This document shows positions 45,101 through 56,154 of a DNA stretch of 64,000 nucleotides, in pieces. The stretch is from Watersipora subatra (taxonomy: Eukaryota > Bryozoa > Gymnolaemata > Cheilostomatida > Watersiporidae). The stretch's first letter is position 1. Each line of letters begins with the position of its first letter. Both the position numbers and the translations under genes were made by a program. The stretch is from positions 30,657,870 through 30,721,869 of the forward strand of contig NC_088712.1 in assembly GCF_963576615.1 (NCBI RefSeq). The letters are read 5' to 3'. The notes under the pieces were generated by a model, which saw only the letters and a list, made by a program, of their open reading frames with translations, was not told where the DNA came from and did no database searches.

Positions 45101-48100
45101 GAGGAGTGTAGGCCATTTTGGTGGCCTGCTATCATTCCCTTTGTTCAACCTAAAGAGAAGATAGGTAAACAAATTCTATAATGTTTTTAGATAAAAAGTT
45201 ACTAGCCTTTTAAGATTTTCTGAAAGAATATTGTGTTGCAAACGAATACTTTTCTTATTTCTTAGCTTTCAATGGTCAACAAATAATATTTTCAACAAGT
45301 AATGTATTTGAATTGACATGTTTCTAGATGGTAAATATGTGCATAATGCAGAAACTCTGGCTATTGTGCTCAAAGCTTACTCCACTTACAGAAAGGTTTG
45401 TATCAAATAGATAACAAGTTTAATTAGAAGCATTTTTGTTTTTGTATTTATACATGTATATATACTCTATGCTAATATTTTGACTAGTGAGTGACTACTA
45501 GTCATCAAGAGAATCCAAATGATTATGACTAGTACAGTTAGAGTCAATAGTCGAAATATTAGTATATAATATAGGACTTTTGCAAAGGTTTGCTATGTTC
45601 CATAACGAATTACAAAACCAGCGAGTTACAAGACTTTCATATATTTAGTCTAACTAAGGTGAAATCCGACAATTTACCTCCACATGACATTTGACATTGA
45701 AGGAAACAAGTTGTATATATATAAATATAAATTTGATATGTATATACTAATAATACATTTTACTTTATACTAATAAAATATATTATTAGTATATAGCTTG
45801 CCCCAGTATTATTCATATTGTTGAGCGCTCTAGTTTTAGTAATACAAATCCATAGCTATTTACATGTATAGTTTAATTTATATACACATAAAACATTTTA
45901 CATAAACATTTTATATACATATAAAACCTTATATTTGTATCTAGATATAAGTAATTCCTAATAGGCCTACATGTGATATATAATGTTGTAGTCTGAATAC
46001 AGAGACATGCATTCAGGGGACAATTAATGGTATTGTTTTGTCTGTCATATTTTATAGGAGAAATTAGAAATTCCTAAAGTTGTTTTGGATGAGCCAATTG
46101 AGGTTATTGCTGATACTGACCAGGAGGATTTAATGGTACGACACTTTCTTGTAATTAATGCCATATTTTCTTGTTTTTGTTCTTTGTTGACAGGTAGTGG
46201 GCACTGCGCATTGATTTTCAGGCTTCAGACTTTGGGACATCCGTACACTTAATGTCTTCAGCTGTACACTTGATGTCTTCAGCTGTATTTGCTTCCTGTA
46301 ACGCTGTTAATCTTGACGGAATGTGTCTAATTAGCACACTTTGGTGATGATTGGCAGCTTTATTGGAATGTGTGTTGCAACTGAAAGTTTTGATATTTGA
46401 AACTATGTCATGCTACGTCAATCAATCCGAAATTTAGTCAAATTTCGTCGCGATTACTTTTATTTAACTACAAGAATTATGGAAACAGTTCTAGTTAACC
46501 AATCACCAAGAATAATACAAAAATGAAATTGGACCAAAGAGTTATGATGTTCTGTCTTATACTCCGAACAGAATTGTATGGTAAGATGTACTACTTATGC
46601 TTTTGTCTGTTTTAAGCCCACAACTTCTAGTACAAGTTATGTATAGTATGTATGCATGCATTACCTAAGTTGCTATTGCTTCTACTGAGTATCATTTCGG
46701 AGTTTAGAATATTTGAATGTTAACATTCTCATTATGCTACTTCATTTAGTTGCTTTACATTTCTATTGATGTTTACTCTATTGATGTTTACTCTATTGAT
46801 GTTTACTCTATTGATGTTTACTCTATTGATGTTTACTCTATTGATGTTTACTGTTCTCGTTACTGTCCTTGCACGACTTATGATACAATCCACTAGTTTA
46901 TTGCCATTATCCTGGTGACTCCGATATCCTTTAGTGCATGGTCATAGAGATCCTTAGGTATAGCTTATCATTCTATGGTCGCATTGGACGTACACTACTT
47001 TTCTGATCCAATTATATCAGGTTTCCCGGAAGCTTCTCCATTCTTAGCAAGTCACTGGCTTTGCTGGACACTGATGAGTGGCTTGACAGTGACCTCATGG
47101 ATCTGACATCAAGGTAAGACTGAATAAACAAAGCTTATTGCTATCCTAAATTGCAACAATGACAGTCAGTATCTTATGACATAATTAGTTTCTATTTCGG
47201 TAAAATGACCAAAACTATCTTGAATGATTTACTAAATTATTATAGAGAATGTAGGAATCTCTGTGACACATAGGTGATGTTCGCTGTTATTTGCAATCAA
47301 AGTTTTGTGTATGTATTTACTTGTTGTATATGACTTTACGATGACAAAATAACCTCTTTTTTAACTTTGGTTAATTATCATAAATAGCTGTGTGACTTGT
47401 GAGTGTGGGTTGTAGTCTGCTGCGAGGTCAAAGGAGTTGCCAGTGGAAATTTCTATCGCCCTATATATATAACTATGAGAAGTAAGTAATCAAACCAAAG
47501 TTGACATTGTAGTAACCTTTGTGGCTATCTTATTGTAGTGGTGTGATGACGTTGTTTTCTCCTTTTGTAGTCAATGCAATTATATGGAAGGAATACAGCA
47601 GTATGGTGTATAATCATTTACCATGTGTGCTACTAGACTAGTACATCATTATTAGGCATGGGTCAGGATTTGGTCCTGTTCCCGAATTTTGGTTTTAGTC
47701 TCTCGGGTATGGGTGCGGTTGAGTATGAGGCTTTGATAGTCCTAAATACACAATAAAATAAACCTATATGTTAGTATCTTGACAATGTTTCCTCAGACGC
47801 ATAGGATAGCTGTATGTTTGTGTTTGCAGCAGTGATGCAATTCCAGATCTGACCTGTGAAGGAGTAGGAGCAGTGATAATCTGCAATCCAGGGTAAAGAT
47901 GAATATACTGCAATATTTGTTTATCGTTTGTCATTAACTAACTTCTAATCTGCAAAAATAATTTTAAATTTAGGTGCGTCCATCAGGCTTGTGCCACGTA
48001 TAGTAAATTAAACAAAACTCTGCTTGGCACAAGACTGCTAGTCCGCTAGTCCGTACCTAGACCACTGCCGCTTTGTGACGAGTGCATTCCTCTTGTAGCA

Positions 48101-49851
48101 TTTTGATCAGGCTTAGACACTCACACTCCAGTGTGAGCTATGCTACTGTGAGCCGTTATAGTAATTGCTTCTTGCTTGTAAAAGTGAAACAGTCACTATA
48201 TAGTATTTACAGATTGACCTATTTGTTTGTTTTAAGTTATGGCTTTAGTGTATTATTTTGCTGTAAACTAGGTAAACATGATTTAAAGCAATTACATGTT
48301 ACGATTTTAGGTTTCACTGGTTTGTTGCTGTTCTCATGGAAGGCACAGTAGTCATTTTCGATAGCTTAAATCCTAAACGGGAGATGTCTACCAAACTAAT
48401 GAGGTGAGAGTTTAAATGTTTGTTTGTGAACTGTTACTGCAGTTATTATATATTGAAGTATTTGTGTATGTCTAGTGGCCCCAAATTATGTATGGCTAGT
48501 CTTCTTTGTCTTAAAAATGCCTCAATTCGGAAGGAGCATCTTTTTAACTTTTCTCATCTAGTCTGCCATGATTTGAGATTGGTGGCATTCCTGTCATCTA
48601 TTGCCATCTTATTCTGTCAGTGTCTTCCTCTTTCAGGCTACACTTTGCCTTTTCTCTAAGCTGTATCACAACATTTTTGCCTGGGTATCCTTCTATTTTC
48701 CTCCTGCACCCTCATCTGCTCTACCGCTCTAATATTTTCTTTTTTTTCTCTTCTGCGACAAGTTCATGCCATTAGTATTCGTCTCCGATCATTGAATTTT
48801 TTGCTTTCTATTTTTGGGACCGGTAACTGCAATGAAATTGAGAGCTTTTTAGGATAGTATAAATACATTGTTCAAAGTGTGCCGTCTCTCTCTATTTTAT
48901 GGTTATCAAATGTATATTTTATAATTATTTCAGTATATACACTAAACTTGGCTATGAAGCAAGGCCTTCACTGATCAATAAGAAGGTAATCATTAGTTAT
49001 TTTTATATTATACTAGCTGTATCAATAAATCAAGTTAGCACTCTACAAATACATTCTACAAGTTGATAAATGAAAAATACAATGTTTCTAATGCATTAAT
49101 ATTAAATGAGTGTTTTTTGGTTGTCTCGCTTAATGTTATCATTACTGCGCTTGCCTTAATTTTCTACCGTATATCATTCACAATATACATTTAGACAATA
49201 AAATAATATTTTGTGTCCATCCCTCAACATATCACTTTTTCCTATTCAATCCGCCAAGTGGAAAATATTGCATTTATTACTTTCAGGTACCAACACAGCC
49301 AAACGGGTTTGACTGTGGGGTGTATGCCATGGTATTTAGTAAATGGATTTCCCACGTAAGTAAGATTAGCCTGTCTTGACAACATGTTATGTTACCAAAT
49401 CCTGTATTATGATGAACATGTTTAATCTAATTTATTTTATATTTAATATATGATTAGATTATTAGGTATTATTAACATTCATGTTGCCCGCGCGACATGG
49501 AATCCAGAGCTTTAGAGTAATGTTGGTTTGAAGTGAAAATTGGAGACATCCTTATGTGGCATTTCGCGAGCCAAGAATGGTAAGCTACATGACTTACCAC
49601 CATTAATTTAATAGTTCATTCTATTGCAGCCACAGGCACTAATTATAATGCATATGTATTTGTAGAGGGGCCCAAAAGATTCTATTGCAGCGACAGGCAC
49701 TAATTATAATGCATATGTATTTGTAGAGGGGCCCAAAAGATGTGTTATGCACAAAAGAAATACCTGCAAGCAGCTTAAACGTAATTTTATCCAGGAAATA
49801 CTGGCTTCAATGGCTGCAATCCCGTGCAGTTATAGAGTAGGTTGGACGTGA
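42196..49851 (+). CDS. Ulp1/SENP-like C48 cysteine protease, multi-exon
   Basis: Predicted exons: 42196-42258, 42551-42601, 43762-43825, 44645-44869, 45075-45164, 45328-45395, 46058-46135, 47021 (or 47052)-47113, 47830-47892, 48311-48403, 48934-48985, 49287-49355, then a last exon from about 49,630. Nearly all have AG acceptors and GTA/GTR donors, and phases agree except as noted. The start MATENRYRKR and exon 2 are basic. Exons 5-6 carry a tryptophan-rich stretch (IWGMEECRPFWWPAIIPF). Exons 8-12 form a C48 fold: DEWLDSDLMDL, HWFVAVL, IFDSLNP, then QPNGFDCGVYAM. The family cleaves SUMO or similar tags from proteins; the substrate here is unknown. Two problems: exon 7 ends in phase 0 while the best frame of exon 8 from 47021 needs two carried bases (an acceptor at 47051 would restore phase). 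The end is also uncertain: in phase the protein stops at 49,665; a longer frame to TGA 49,849 needs a different phase. About 350-390 residues in all. Confidence 0.8.
43291..43585. mobile_element. Foldback/hAT-like element, 295 bp
   Basis: Lies in the intron between protease exons 2 and 3. The left end TAGGGCTGCAACGATTC and the inverted right end TAGGCCTGTAACGATTT match at about 14 of 17 positions, and inner segments with GATTCGAT and ATCGAATC words are also inverted. TAGGGCTGCAACGATT ends are common in short hAT-type elements. I could not find a matching 8-bp target duplication (GCCCCTAT on the left, TAGGCTAC on the right), so the insertion is old or the ends are misplaced. Confidence 0.5.
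43912..44018. repeat. Inverted repeat with 37-bp arms
   Basis: Arms at 43912-43948 and 43982-44018 are reverse complements with one mismatch (AAGCATTTTTGTTGCTTT and its complement at the tips), separated by 33 bp. Intronic. It could be a small foldback element or a stable RNA hairpin; no flanking duplication was noticed. Confidence 0.75.
44672..44741 (+). repeat. Perfect hairpin and repeated arm inside a coding exon
   Basis: In protease exon 4, ATATGCTGATGCAGGTTCT (44672-44690) is followed by a 3-nt loop and its exact reverse complement (44694-44712). A second copy of the right arm follows at 44722-44741. In the protein this gives the repeated words LSEPASAYQVHLSEPASA. The frame stays open through it. 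Confidence 0.85.
46242..46290 (+). repeat. Two-copy 21-bp tandem repeat
   Basis: GTACACTTAATGTCTTCAGC is followed directly by a copy with one substitution (TTGATG for TTAATG) and the start of a third. It lies between protease exons 7 and 8, inside a stretch that is open in phase 0 after a TTTCAG acceptor, so a skipped or missed exon here is possible but has no suitable donor. Confidence 0.6.
46762..46852 (+). repeat. 15-bp minisatellite, six copies
   Basis: The unit TCTATTGATGTTTAC is repeated six times without change in the intron before protease exon 8. Perfect identity suggests recent slippage. Confidence 0.92.
47021..49355 (+). other. C48 catalytic core exons
   Basis: Five exons hold the active site in family order. 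Exon 47021-47113 has the DEWLDSDLMDL segment that matches the conserved Trp-Leu-(Asn/Asp)-(Asp/Ser) start of the Ulp1 fold. Exon 48311-48403 has the catalytic His (codon 48315-48317, followed by Trp) and the Asp (codon 48360-48362, in FDSLNP). Exon 49287-49355 has the oxyanion Gln (49296-49298) and the nucleophile Cys (49314-49316) in QPNGFDCGVYAM. The order His, Asp, Gln, Cys and the motif words are diagnostic of family C48. No residue of the catalytic set is missing. Confidence 0.88.
49618..49739 (+). repeat. 61-bp tandem duplication spanning a splice acceptor
   Basis: Two adjacent 61-bp copies (49618-49678 and 49679-49739) differ by one base (GCAGCCACAGG versus GCAGCGACAGG). Each has the ATTCTATTGCAG acceptor and the start of the putative last protease exon, so the gene has two alternative acceptors 61 bp apart. 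In the phase left by the previous exon both give the short end xQALIIMHMYL and a stop; another phase stays open from the second copy to TGA at 49,849-49,851. Confidence 0.88.
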
Positions 49852-52560
49852 GACTGAACTCTGGCTGTAAACACATCTTACTCATTAGGTTGAATTTTAA
49901 TATAGTTTTTATATGGTTTTATATCGTGAAATATTTGGCTATTATACATTACATAGTACAAGGACCATATGTACATATTTTTGGTATTAGTTTTATATTT
50001 TCAAGTAGTAAAATACTCATGCCAATTCAGTCAATTTAAAATATTTTTTTGTTAGTGCTGTCTTCTAATCGAAGATTATTCTTTGAAGGGATTAAAATCA
50101 TGTTTGTAATATGATATACTAGTTTCGTAATGGTTATTCATTTCTTTCTTTACTGTTATACATGCTGTTAACAGTTCAGTCAGTTGGCTAAATGTTCAAT
50201 TTGATGAGCTGATTATAATATAACTCATTTGGGCATAAAAACATACATGTATGTGGATTTTATTATATTTACTTACGCATCACATATTGAAGATTAGCTT
50301 TATTAATATGAGAGCTGCATTCGACTGCAAATTTCCCGAAACAGGTACAAGTCTATAAGGAGTGTTAGTATTTTGAGAACCGAGTAGGCATACATGTCTT
50401 TTCAGATCAAAGCTGCCAAGAGTAGCGGTTACATTTATTGTGACAAGAAAGCAAAAGTGTATTAGCCCAAGCAGTTAAATACGAGAACTCATTGATTAGC
50501 CTGTTGGGCAACTGTACCAGCTTTCTCTGCTTAACAATTGCAATGCTGCTAAGAGCACGAATAGGTAGTGATAAAAAGCTGGACACGAAGCAAGGCACTG
50601 TTTTATTTAATAAATTTTTGTTTCGTAAAATTAATCAGGCTTAACTGCTTACAGTACAGATTATATATATATTATAATATATACATGTATATATTATAAC
50701 ATATACATGAATAATTAGAGATTATAAATGTCTTGATGTCATCGGAAAATAATGTGTCAGTGTTAATGTAGATCAACATCATTATGATATATTATTTAAA
50801 TACATGGAGAAATTTGGCCTATCGTGAAAAGCTTTGTTTCTTGGGTGAGAAACAAACGATTTGTGAAAAGTTAAGCTTGAAACTTTGCTTATTCTAAATG
50901 TTACATGTATATTATATTCAAATAGTGTATTGTAAGCAGCTGAATGCAGGCAGTATACATGTGCATTGTTTCTATCTTAGTATAAGAGTGTGGAAATACT
51001 GTAGGTAGGCTATATTATAGTTATATGGTAGCTCTAGCTGATACCAATGGCAGTATGCATGCCACACTATTATATGCAGTATACACGCCACACTATTATA
51101 TGCAGTATGCATGCCACACTATTATATGCAGTATGCATGCCACACTATTATATGCAGTATACACGCCAATGGCACTCTCATGTGTATAAAAAGCAAACAT
51201 GTTTGGGAGGCAAGTGTGATTACAGCTCATTAATGTACAACATCCTTTCTTTTTATGCAAATTTTCACTTTAGCTGAGACGCTTAATAAAAAAGTCCCCT
51301 TGTAAATTTGTGACTTGGTAGATGCTTTATCATGATAAATCATTGAATTTGGGCCAAATTATGATTAAAATGTTTAACATTTTAACCAATTAGCTCCTAA
51401 AAATTTTCTCAAAGATCAAACATACCTCTGCCTTTTTACTTATAAAACATGATTCACTGTAAGTGGGACATAAATCTAAAATTGTATCTTTTAGAATAGA
51501 GATTTGCCTACAAACTGAGCTAGCTTTCAAGATTGTAACTCAAATATTATGAGAGCTACAAAGCTTGGAAAATCGCCTATGTCAGGGCGGCTGAGGGCGT
51601 TTTAGGAGCTATCGGGTTAATGAAAAAGGATGTATAAATTGCCAAATAAAATACCAATAAAATAAAGAGTTTATTATATTAATCCGATTAATTTGAAAGG
51701 CACTCATAGTAAAAAATTGACATGTGAAAGTGTTTGTTTTTAACACAAGTAATAAAGATTAAGCGATTATTTCAAATTAATGTTGAATTAATCGAGTTAA
51801 TCTCCAAGGTTAAGTTAATGGTAAGTACTTGGCGAACCTGTCCAGAGAATAATATTATTTATCGTTTATTTTGTATGATTTTAGTGTATCAGAAGTGTAT
51901 AATAATATATGATTAACTGATTAGTATTATTAGCTCACCGTGAAGATTAATCAGATTAATCTAAAAGCAAAGTGACAAACAGCACTAATCTTGTATCATA
52001 TAGCTATTTATATTATAGTAGCATGATACAAATAAAAGCAGTAAAACTGAAGTGAGATATTATAGGGTGAACACGCATGAAAATGCAACATCAGCATTTG
52101 TGTCTACCAATGCAAAGCAAAGTATATACTACTACATAATGAAAAGTGTATGCTTTGTTTGTGACAAAAATATGAAGACCTCATTCCCACAATTCAACAA
52201 GTGATACAAAAAGTAAGCTTAAAGATATGGGAAAAAATGGACGTAGGTTCGATTCCACTACTTCCGCCATAAATATGAATTTACAAAAAAATCGACAGGC
52301 GCTCCATATAAAAGCTTAATACTACATGTACAACACTTAAACTTTCATCAACAGCAATACATAAAATATATGTAGGTATCTCAATAAACCATATCATTAA
52401 AAATTATCTACCAACAGTCAGTCACCTCTCCACAACTCCTTCCCACCATGAAAGTATCTGGGTGAATTTTTATTTGATACTATTCCTTGAACAGACTGCA
52501 GAACGTTTCTCATAAGCATTGCAACAGTCATTGGTTTCACACCACCAGAATCTGGAGTTA
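49852..52560. other. Intergenic region between convergent genes
   Basis: AT-rich DNA between the protease 3' end and the transposase-like 3' end. It holds the 26-bp minisatellite, TA-rich tracts (about 50,665-50,705), and a lone GGTTCGATTCC (52,246-52,256) that matches a pol III B box but has no A box before it. I see no convincing coding exon; the short frames here lack splice support and family motifs. Confidence 0.6.
51049..51168 (+). repeat. 26-bp minisatellite, about 4.6 copies
   Basis: CAGTATGCATGCCACACTAT starts at 51051, 51077, 51103, 51129 and 51155. Copies alternate between GCATGCC and ACACGCC at one position, which suggests spread of a two-unit block. Confidence 0.92.
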
Positions 52561-52802
52561 TCACAAACTTTTAAGCCTTCTTATAAGACTTTCATCAGCA
52601 TTGCAAGGATCTCTCATATTAGTTATAGCAATAGCATTGTGAAATGACAGAAAGACTCTGAGATGTTCAAAGAAATTCTCTTCATGCATGTAGCTGAGTG
52701 AACTTTTAAGTTTTTTTAGTGTAGCATTGCATTGCTCTGCAACTTGAGTGTCGAGGTCCTTGTACTGAATGTAGCATCCGAAGTTGTATCTTGTGGTACA
52801 TC
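52561..52802 (-). other. Last KDZ exon
   Basis: A 242-nt exon after a TTTGTACAG acceptor, closing at TGA 52,561-52,563. It holds DTQVAEQCNATLKKLKSSLS and MHEENFFEHLRVFLSFHNA. The Glu of the QVxEQ word is the conserved third acidic residue in this group. The exon is intact and in phase with the end of the one before. Confidence 0.85.
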
Positions 52803-53187
52803 CTGTACAAAAAGCAATCATATCCACATGTAACAGTTATAAATATATATATTATTTATATTACCTACACCTGATTGTTATTACTGTTAAATAAATGTAG
52901 CCTACTACTTACAGCACCGCTAACATGCAACGAATAATGTAATCCTTTTCTTTGGCCAAAACATTTTGCAATTTACTTGGGAATACACTTCGTTTGAAAC
53001 AGAAAGTGGGCAGTTAATAAGTATAATTTCGCTATGCAAAACTAGATATAACTGATCTCCCTATGGAAAAATCAAAAGGCTTCCAGATACCACTAAATTT
53101 AATCAATGAGTAAAAGCTGCATTTATTGCAATAACATTGAGACCATTACGAAAGGGAATATATGTGTAGGCAAAATGAATACTCTGA

Positions 53188-53245
53188 GGATTGAACTCGA
53201 CTTTCCACTTGGAGACAAAGCCAATACCCATTGCGCCACAGTAGA
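53188..53245 (-). repeat. tRNA-like fragment with pol III boxes
   Basis: On the - strand TGTGGCGCAATGGGTA (A-box-like, about 53,240-53,225) is followed 40 bp later by GAGTTCAATCC (53,198-53,188), close to the B box GGTTCGANTCC. The A-box part resembles an arginine tRNA. No complete cloverleaf forms, so a SINE head or tRNA relic is more likely than a working tRNA. It lies in the KDZ intron between exons 53705 and 52802. Confidence 0.45.
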
Positions 53246-53704
53246 GACTCTACTTTCCAATAATATAATATCCAACAAGAAGTCTAGGTTCCAGGGTGGT
53301 TTTCTGTGCAGTTTAACAAGCCATTACTCAAGCGATGCAACATCGAGATGAACTCTTATCCAGTAATGGAATTACAACTGAAGCTTTGAGGTCATCTTCG
53401 AAAAAAGGATTAATGACACAGATTATTCCCAAATAATGATTCCTTATACTTAATTTCTGATCATTTTTGGCTGCCGATACTGCTGCAGAGACCCCTTCCG
53501 TCTCTGCTGAAAAATAAACAATTATCAAAAGGAGAGGTTCATGTACTAGCACAAGGGTCTGGCTAGTTCTGAGATCATTGAGGCTAAAGTGTTATGAAAT
53601 AAAGATGTAAGACTGACAAAAACAATAGTCTTCCAGAGATAATCTGGAACCATAATTAATTATTCAGTGACATGTTTTAAATCTTACAGAATGAGAATAC
53701 TAAC

Positions 53705-53811
53705 CTGTGTGATTACCCCAATGAAACCCATCCACTAAAAATTTTGTCTTTGCAAAGAACCCAGGATCTCTGTTTATGGCTTATTTATGCCATAGACTAT
53801 TACCTCAGGAG
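53705..53811 (-). other. KDZ exon with stop codon and lost acidic motif
   Basis: Reads APEVIVYG from its acceptor and RDPGFFAKTKFLVDGFHWGNHT toward its donor, but these halves are in different frames, and all three frames have a TAA between them. In the second frame the stop (53,781-53,783) stands where the family usually has an aromatic residue (HK-stop-AINRDP). Family members have a Y-D-x-A-C segment between the halves; the phases need 16 missing bases, just enough to remove it. Confidence 0.72.
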
Positions 53812-54476
53812 CTGAAATAAATGATAAGTATATATGCTTAGATGTAAAATCATTTGTTGTTTCAAATCATCAATAAACAAATGAAATGCAAAATTGAAGA
53901 ATTTACCAATATGGTTTAATGATTCATACCATGCTATAATAGTCCCTGCATACTAGTCAAGTGTGATTTTGTTTACACACTTTTAAATATTGACAGTGTG
54001 ATAATATTGTTAACCTTACTAGTTTGATAAGGCCGTCACATGGCACACTTATGTCTTTCAGGGCAACACCATTGCCTAAGAGCCACATGTAGAACTAATA
54101 TAACCTACCTGCTGTGATTCTAGTTCGAATAGCGGTAAATGGGGTGTTGGGCAACTCGTGATTATCCATGATTTCAAAGCCATAGCACACAGCTAAAATT
54201 TAATGACACAAAAATAATGGTCACAAAGTATGGTTTATTTAAACAAAAAAGACAATATTTTGCCGAAAGTAGAGTATATTGTTTCCTCTATAAAAAAACA
54301 AATCACTCATCTCACAGTTACCAATATTACACCAAAGTCTAGAGGAGATTTTTTAGCTATCAGCTGATATGCAAAATACCAAGATACTAAACATAGAATG
54401 AAATTCATTCACCCTTTCTGGTTCACCATTTGAGTAAAAATCTGAAGAAAAAATGATGAGACAGCAAAGTGCAAAG

Positions 54477-54611
54477 TAGCCTGTGTTGACAAACTGTTGT
54501 TTTTGCGGAGTTGTTCCCCCGTCGAGCAGGCAAGTAACACAACTGTTGTGTTGCTCGCCCGGTCAACGGGGGAACAACTCCGCAAAAACCACAGTTTGTC
54601 AAGACAGGCTA
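54477..54611. mobile_element. 135-bp foldback MITE with 9-bp target duplication
   Basis: The ends TAGCCTGTGTTGACAAACTG and, inverted, TAGCCTGTCTTGACAAACTG continue into arms of about 48 bp with only three mismatches (through TTTTTGCGGAGTTGTTCCCC). It is flanked by AGTGCAAAG at 54,468-54,476 and 54,612-54,620. A 9-bp duplication with long inverted ends is typical of Mutator-like elements; with no coding part the superfamily is an inference. It sits in the KDZ intron between exons 54703 and 54192. Confidence 0.88.
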
Positions 54612-54702
54612 AGTGCAAAGAAGCAAACAAATTACAATTTTTATCTTGCACATAATAATATGTATTGGTAAATCATGGCCTGAACATAGTTGGATACCAT
54701 AC

Positions 54703-55024
54703 CGTGCGGACAGTGACAAGAAACACCCCAGGAAGTAGATTCTTCTGCCGCTTTCCAATCTTGGAGCAAATTGACTCCCTCTTCCCATCTAAGACATAGG
54801 TTCCCCTGTTAACTCGGGTAAGTCTGGATAACTTCCTTCACGATCTTTGTGCTGAGGAGGTAAGACTTCTAGGTCATGAGGTGTATGATTCTGCATATAC
54901 TGTAATCTTTGTATGATGATATCCGTAATGGGTCTAATTAGCTTAAACTCCTCGACGGTAGCTTCTTTCAAGAGATCATACAGCAGTGGGCTAAGGAATC
55001 TAATAGCTGAAAGACTCCTGGAAT
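54703..55024 (-). other. KDZ exon with two frameshifts
   Basis: Starts well (DSRSLSAIRFLSPLLYDL) and reads to PDLPELTGEP, then hits TAG. The family-like sequence goes on in the next frame from about 54,796-54,803 (YVLDGKRESICSKIGKRQ, LLPGVFLVT), and shifts again near 54,711-54,716 to give CPH at the exon end. Each shift is one missing base. With two bases added, the exon's phase fits the next exon exactly (CPH then CYGFEIM). Confidence 0.78.
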
Positions 55025-55159
55025 CTAGAAATAACAAACAAATCATCTGAACATTGCGAGAAACACTAAATGGAGGTCAAATAATCAAGTTTAAGTGAAG
55101 ACACAAAATTAACAAAAAAAATTACCCAAGTAGACATTAGTGTGAACTAAATCATAAAC

Positions 55160-55385
55160 AATAATAATAGTAAATAATAGTAATTAATTTTATTTGTAAA
55201 GCGCTTAATAAAGCAATAGGTCTATGGTTTTTTAAGTGTGACACGTGACAAGCGTGAGATGTGACATCAACTAAATGGCTAGGGTTTAGGGCAGCAGCCA
55301 TGCAGCAGCCATGACTCTGCTGAGCATTGAACCGCAAACCTTACAATTTATAATACGATATACTAGTGCTGAACCATGACAATTG
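55160..55385 (-). repeat. Possible tRNA-derived SINE
   Basis: On the - strand TGGTTCAGCACTAGTAT resembles a tRNA D-arm and GCGGTTCAATGCTC a T-arm. They are followed by a unique body, the word AAGCGCTTTACAAATAAAAT and a TA-rich tail with TACTATTATT repeats. This layout (tRNA-like head, body, A/T-rich tail) fits a SINE. A direct repeat GCAGCAGCCAT lies inside. No flanking duplication was identified. Confidence 0.35.
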
Positions 55386-56154
55386 AATCGCAAAACATGG
55401 ATTGACAGCGTAAAATCAACATTGGGTGGCTGTCCTGTTTTCTTGATTCTAATCATTCAGTCATACCTCTAAGTGCAAAGAAAGTTTCCAAGGATGTATC
55501 CAGTTCTTCTGCTGCACATTGTATGCCCACGGCTGGAGAGTCTTTAAACAGTTCTTTTAAGAAAATTCGCCAATGATCATAATGTCTTTCTTTGGCCTCT
55601 AAGAAGATGGCTACGTGAATGAGTGGTGGAAAGTGGGCTACAGATAGTCTTTTTAGCTGCAAGAAATTTTTAGTTTATGGCACTTTCCATTTTTTCTATC
55701 TGATAGCTTTAAAGATAGAACATGCGTTAGTGAGTAATAGTTAAAATTTCAATTTCAATATTGTGCTAGAGTATTTTTAAAGTTTACGGACTCTAATCAT
55801 AATGGGTAATGCCCCGGTTACACAAGTGTCATTTGGTATATGATAATATGCTCGTGTAACCAAATAAGTGGGCAAACTGCAGTGAAGCTACAAATGGTTA
55901 TCCCAATCAGACATATTTACCTCCTGTACATTGTCAGCATCAAAGTCCTTTTTCTTTATTACAGACATTATTGCTGCCCGAGCCACCTTACTTGGGATTA
56001 CATGTGTGCTTGCAGACCTGTAGTAAAACCAGAGTCTAACAGATAAGAAATGAATATAGACTTTTTTACAACTACCACCCATTCCAATCTATGTGAAAGA
56101 AACCGATGTTTGGTCTTTATCAAGGAAAAGCTACTCTAATTTATTTAGCCTTAC

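Noticed and set aside
48082..48659. Open frames of 79-89 codons on the + strand
   Set aside because: They overlap intron sequence and part of the catalytic His exon in the wrong frame; they are shadows.
52246..52256. tRNA gene suggested by GGTTCGATTCC
   Set aside because: No A box, acceptor stem or cloverleaf around it; at most a short tRNA or SINE relic.
55152..55337. 61-codon open frame on the - strand as a gene
   Set aside because: It lies in a KDZ intron and overlaps a SINE-like sequence, with no splice or motif support.
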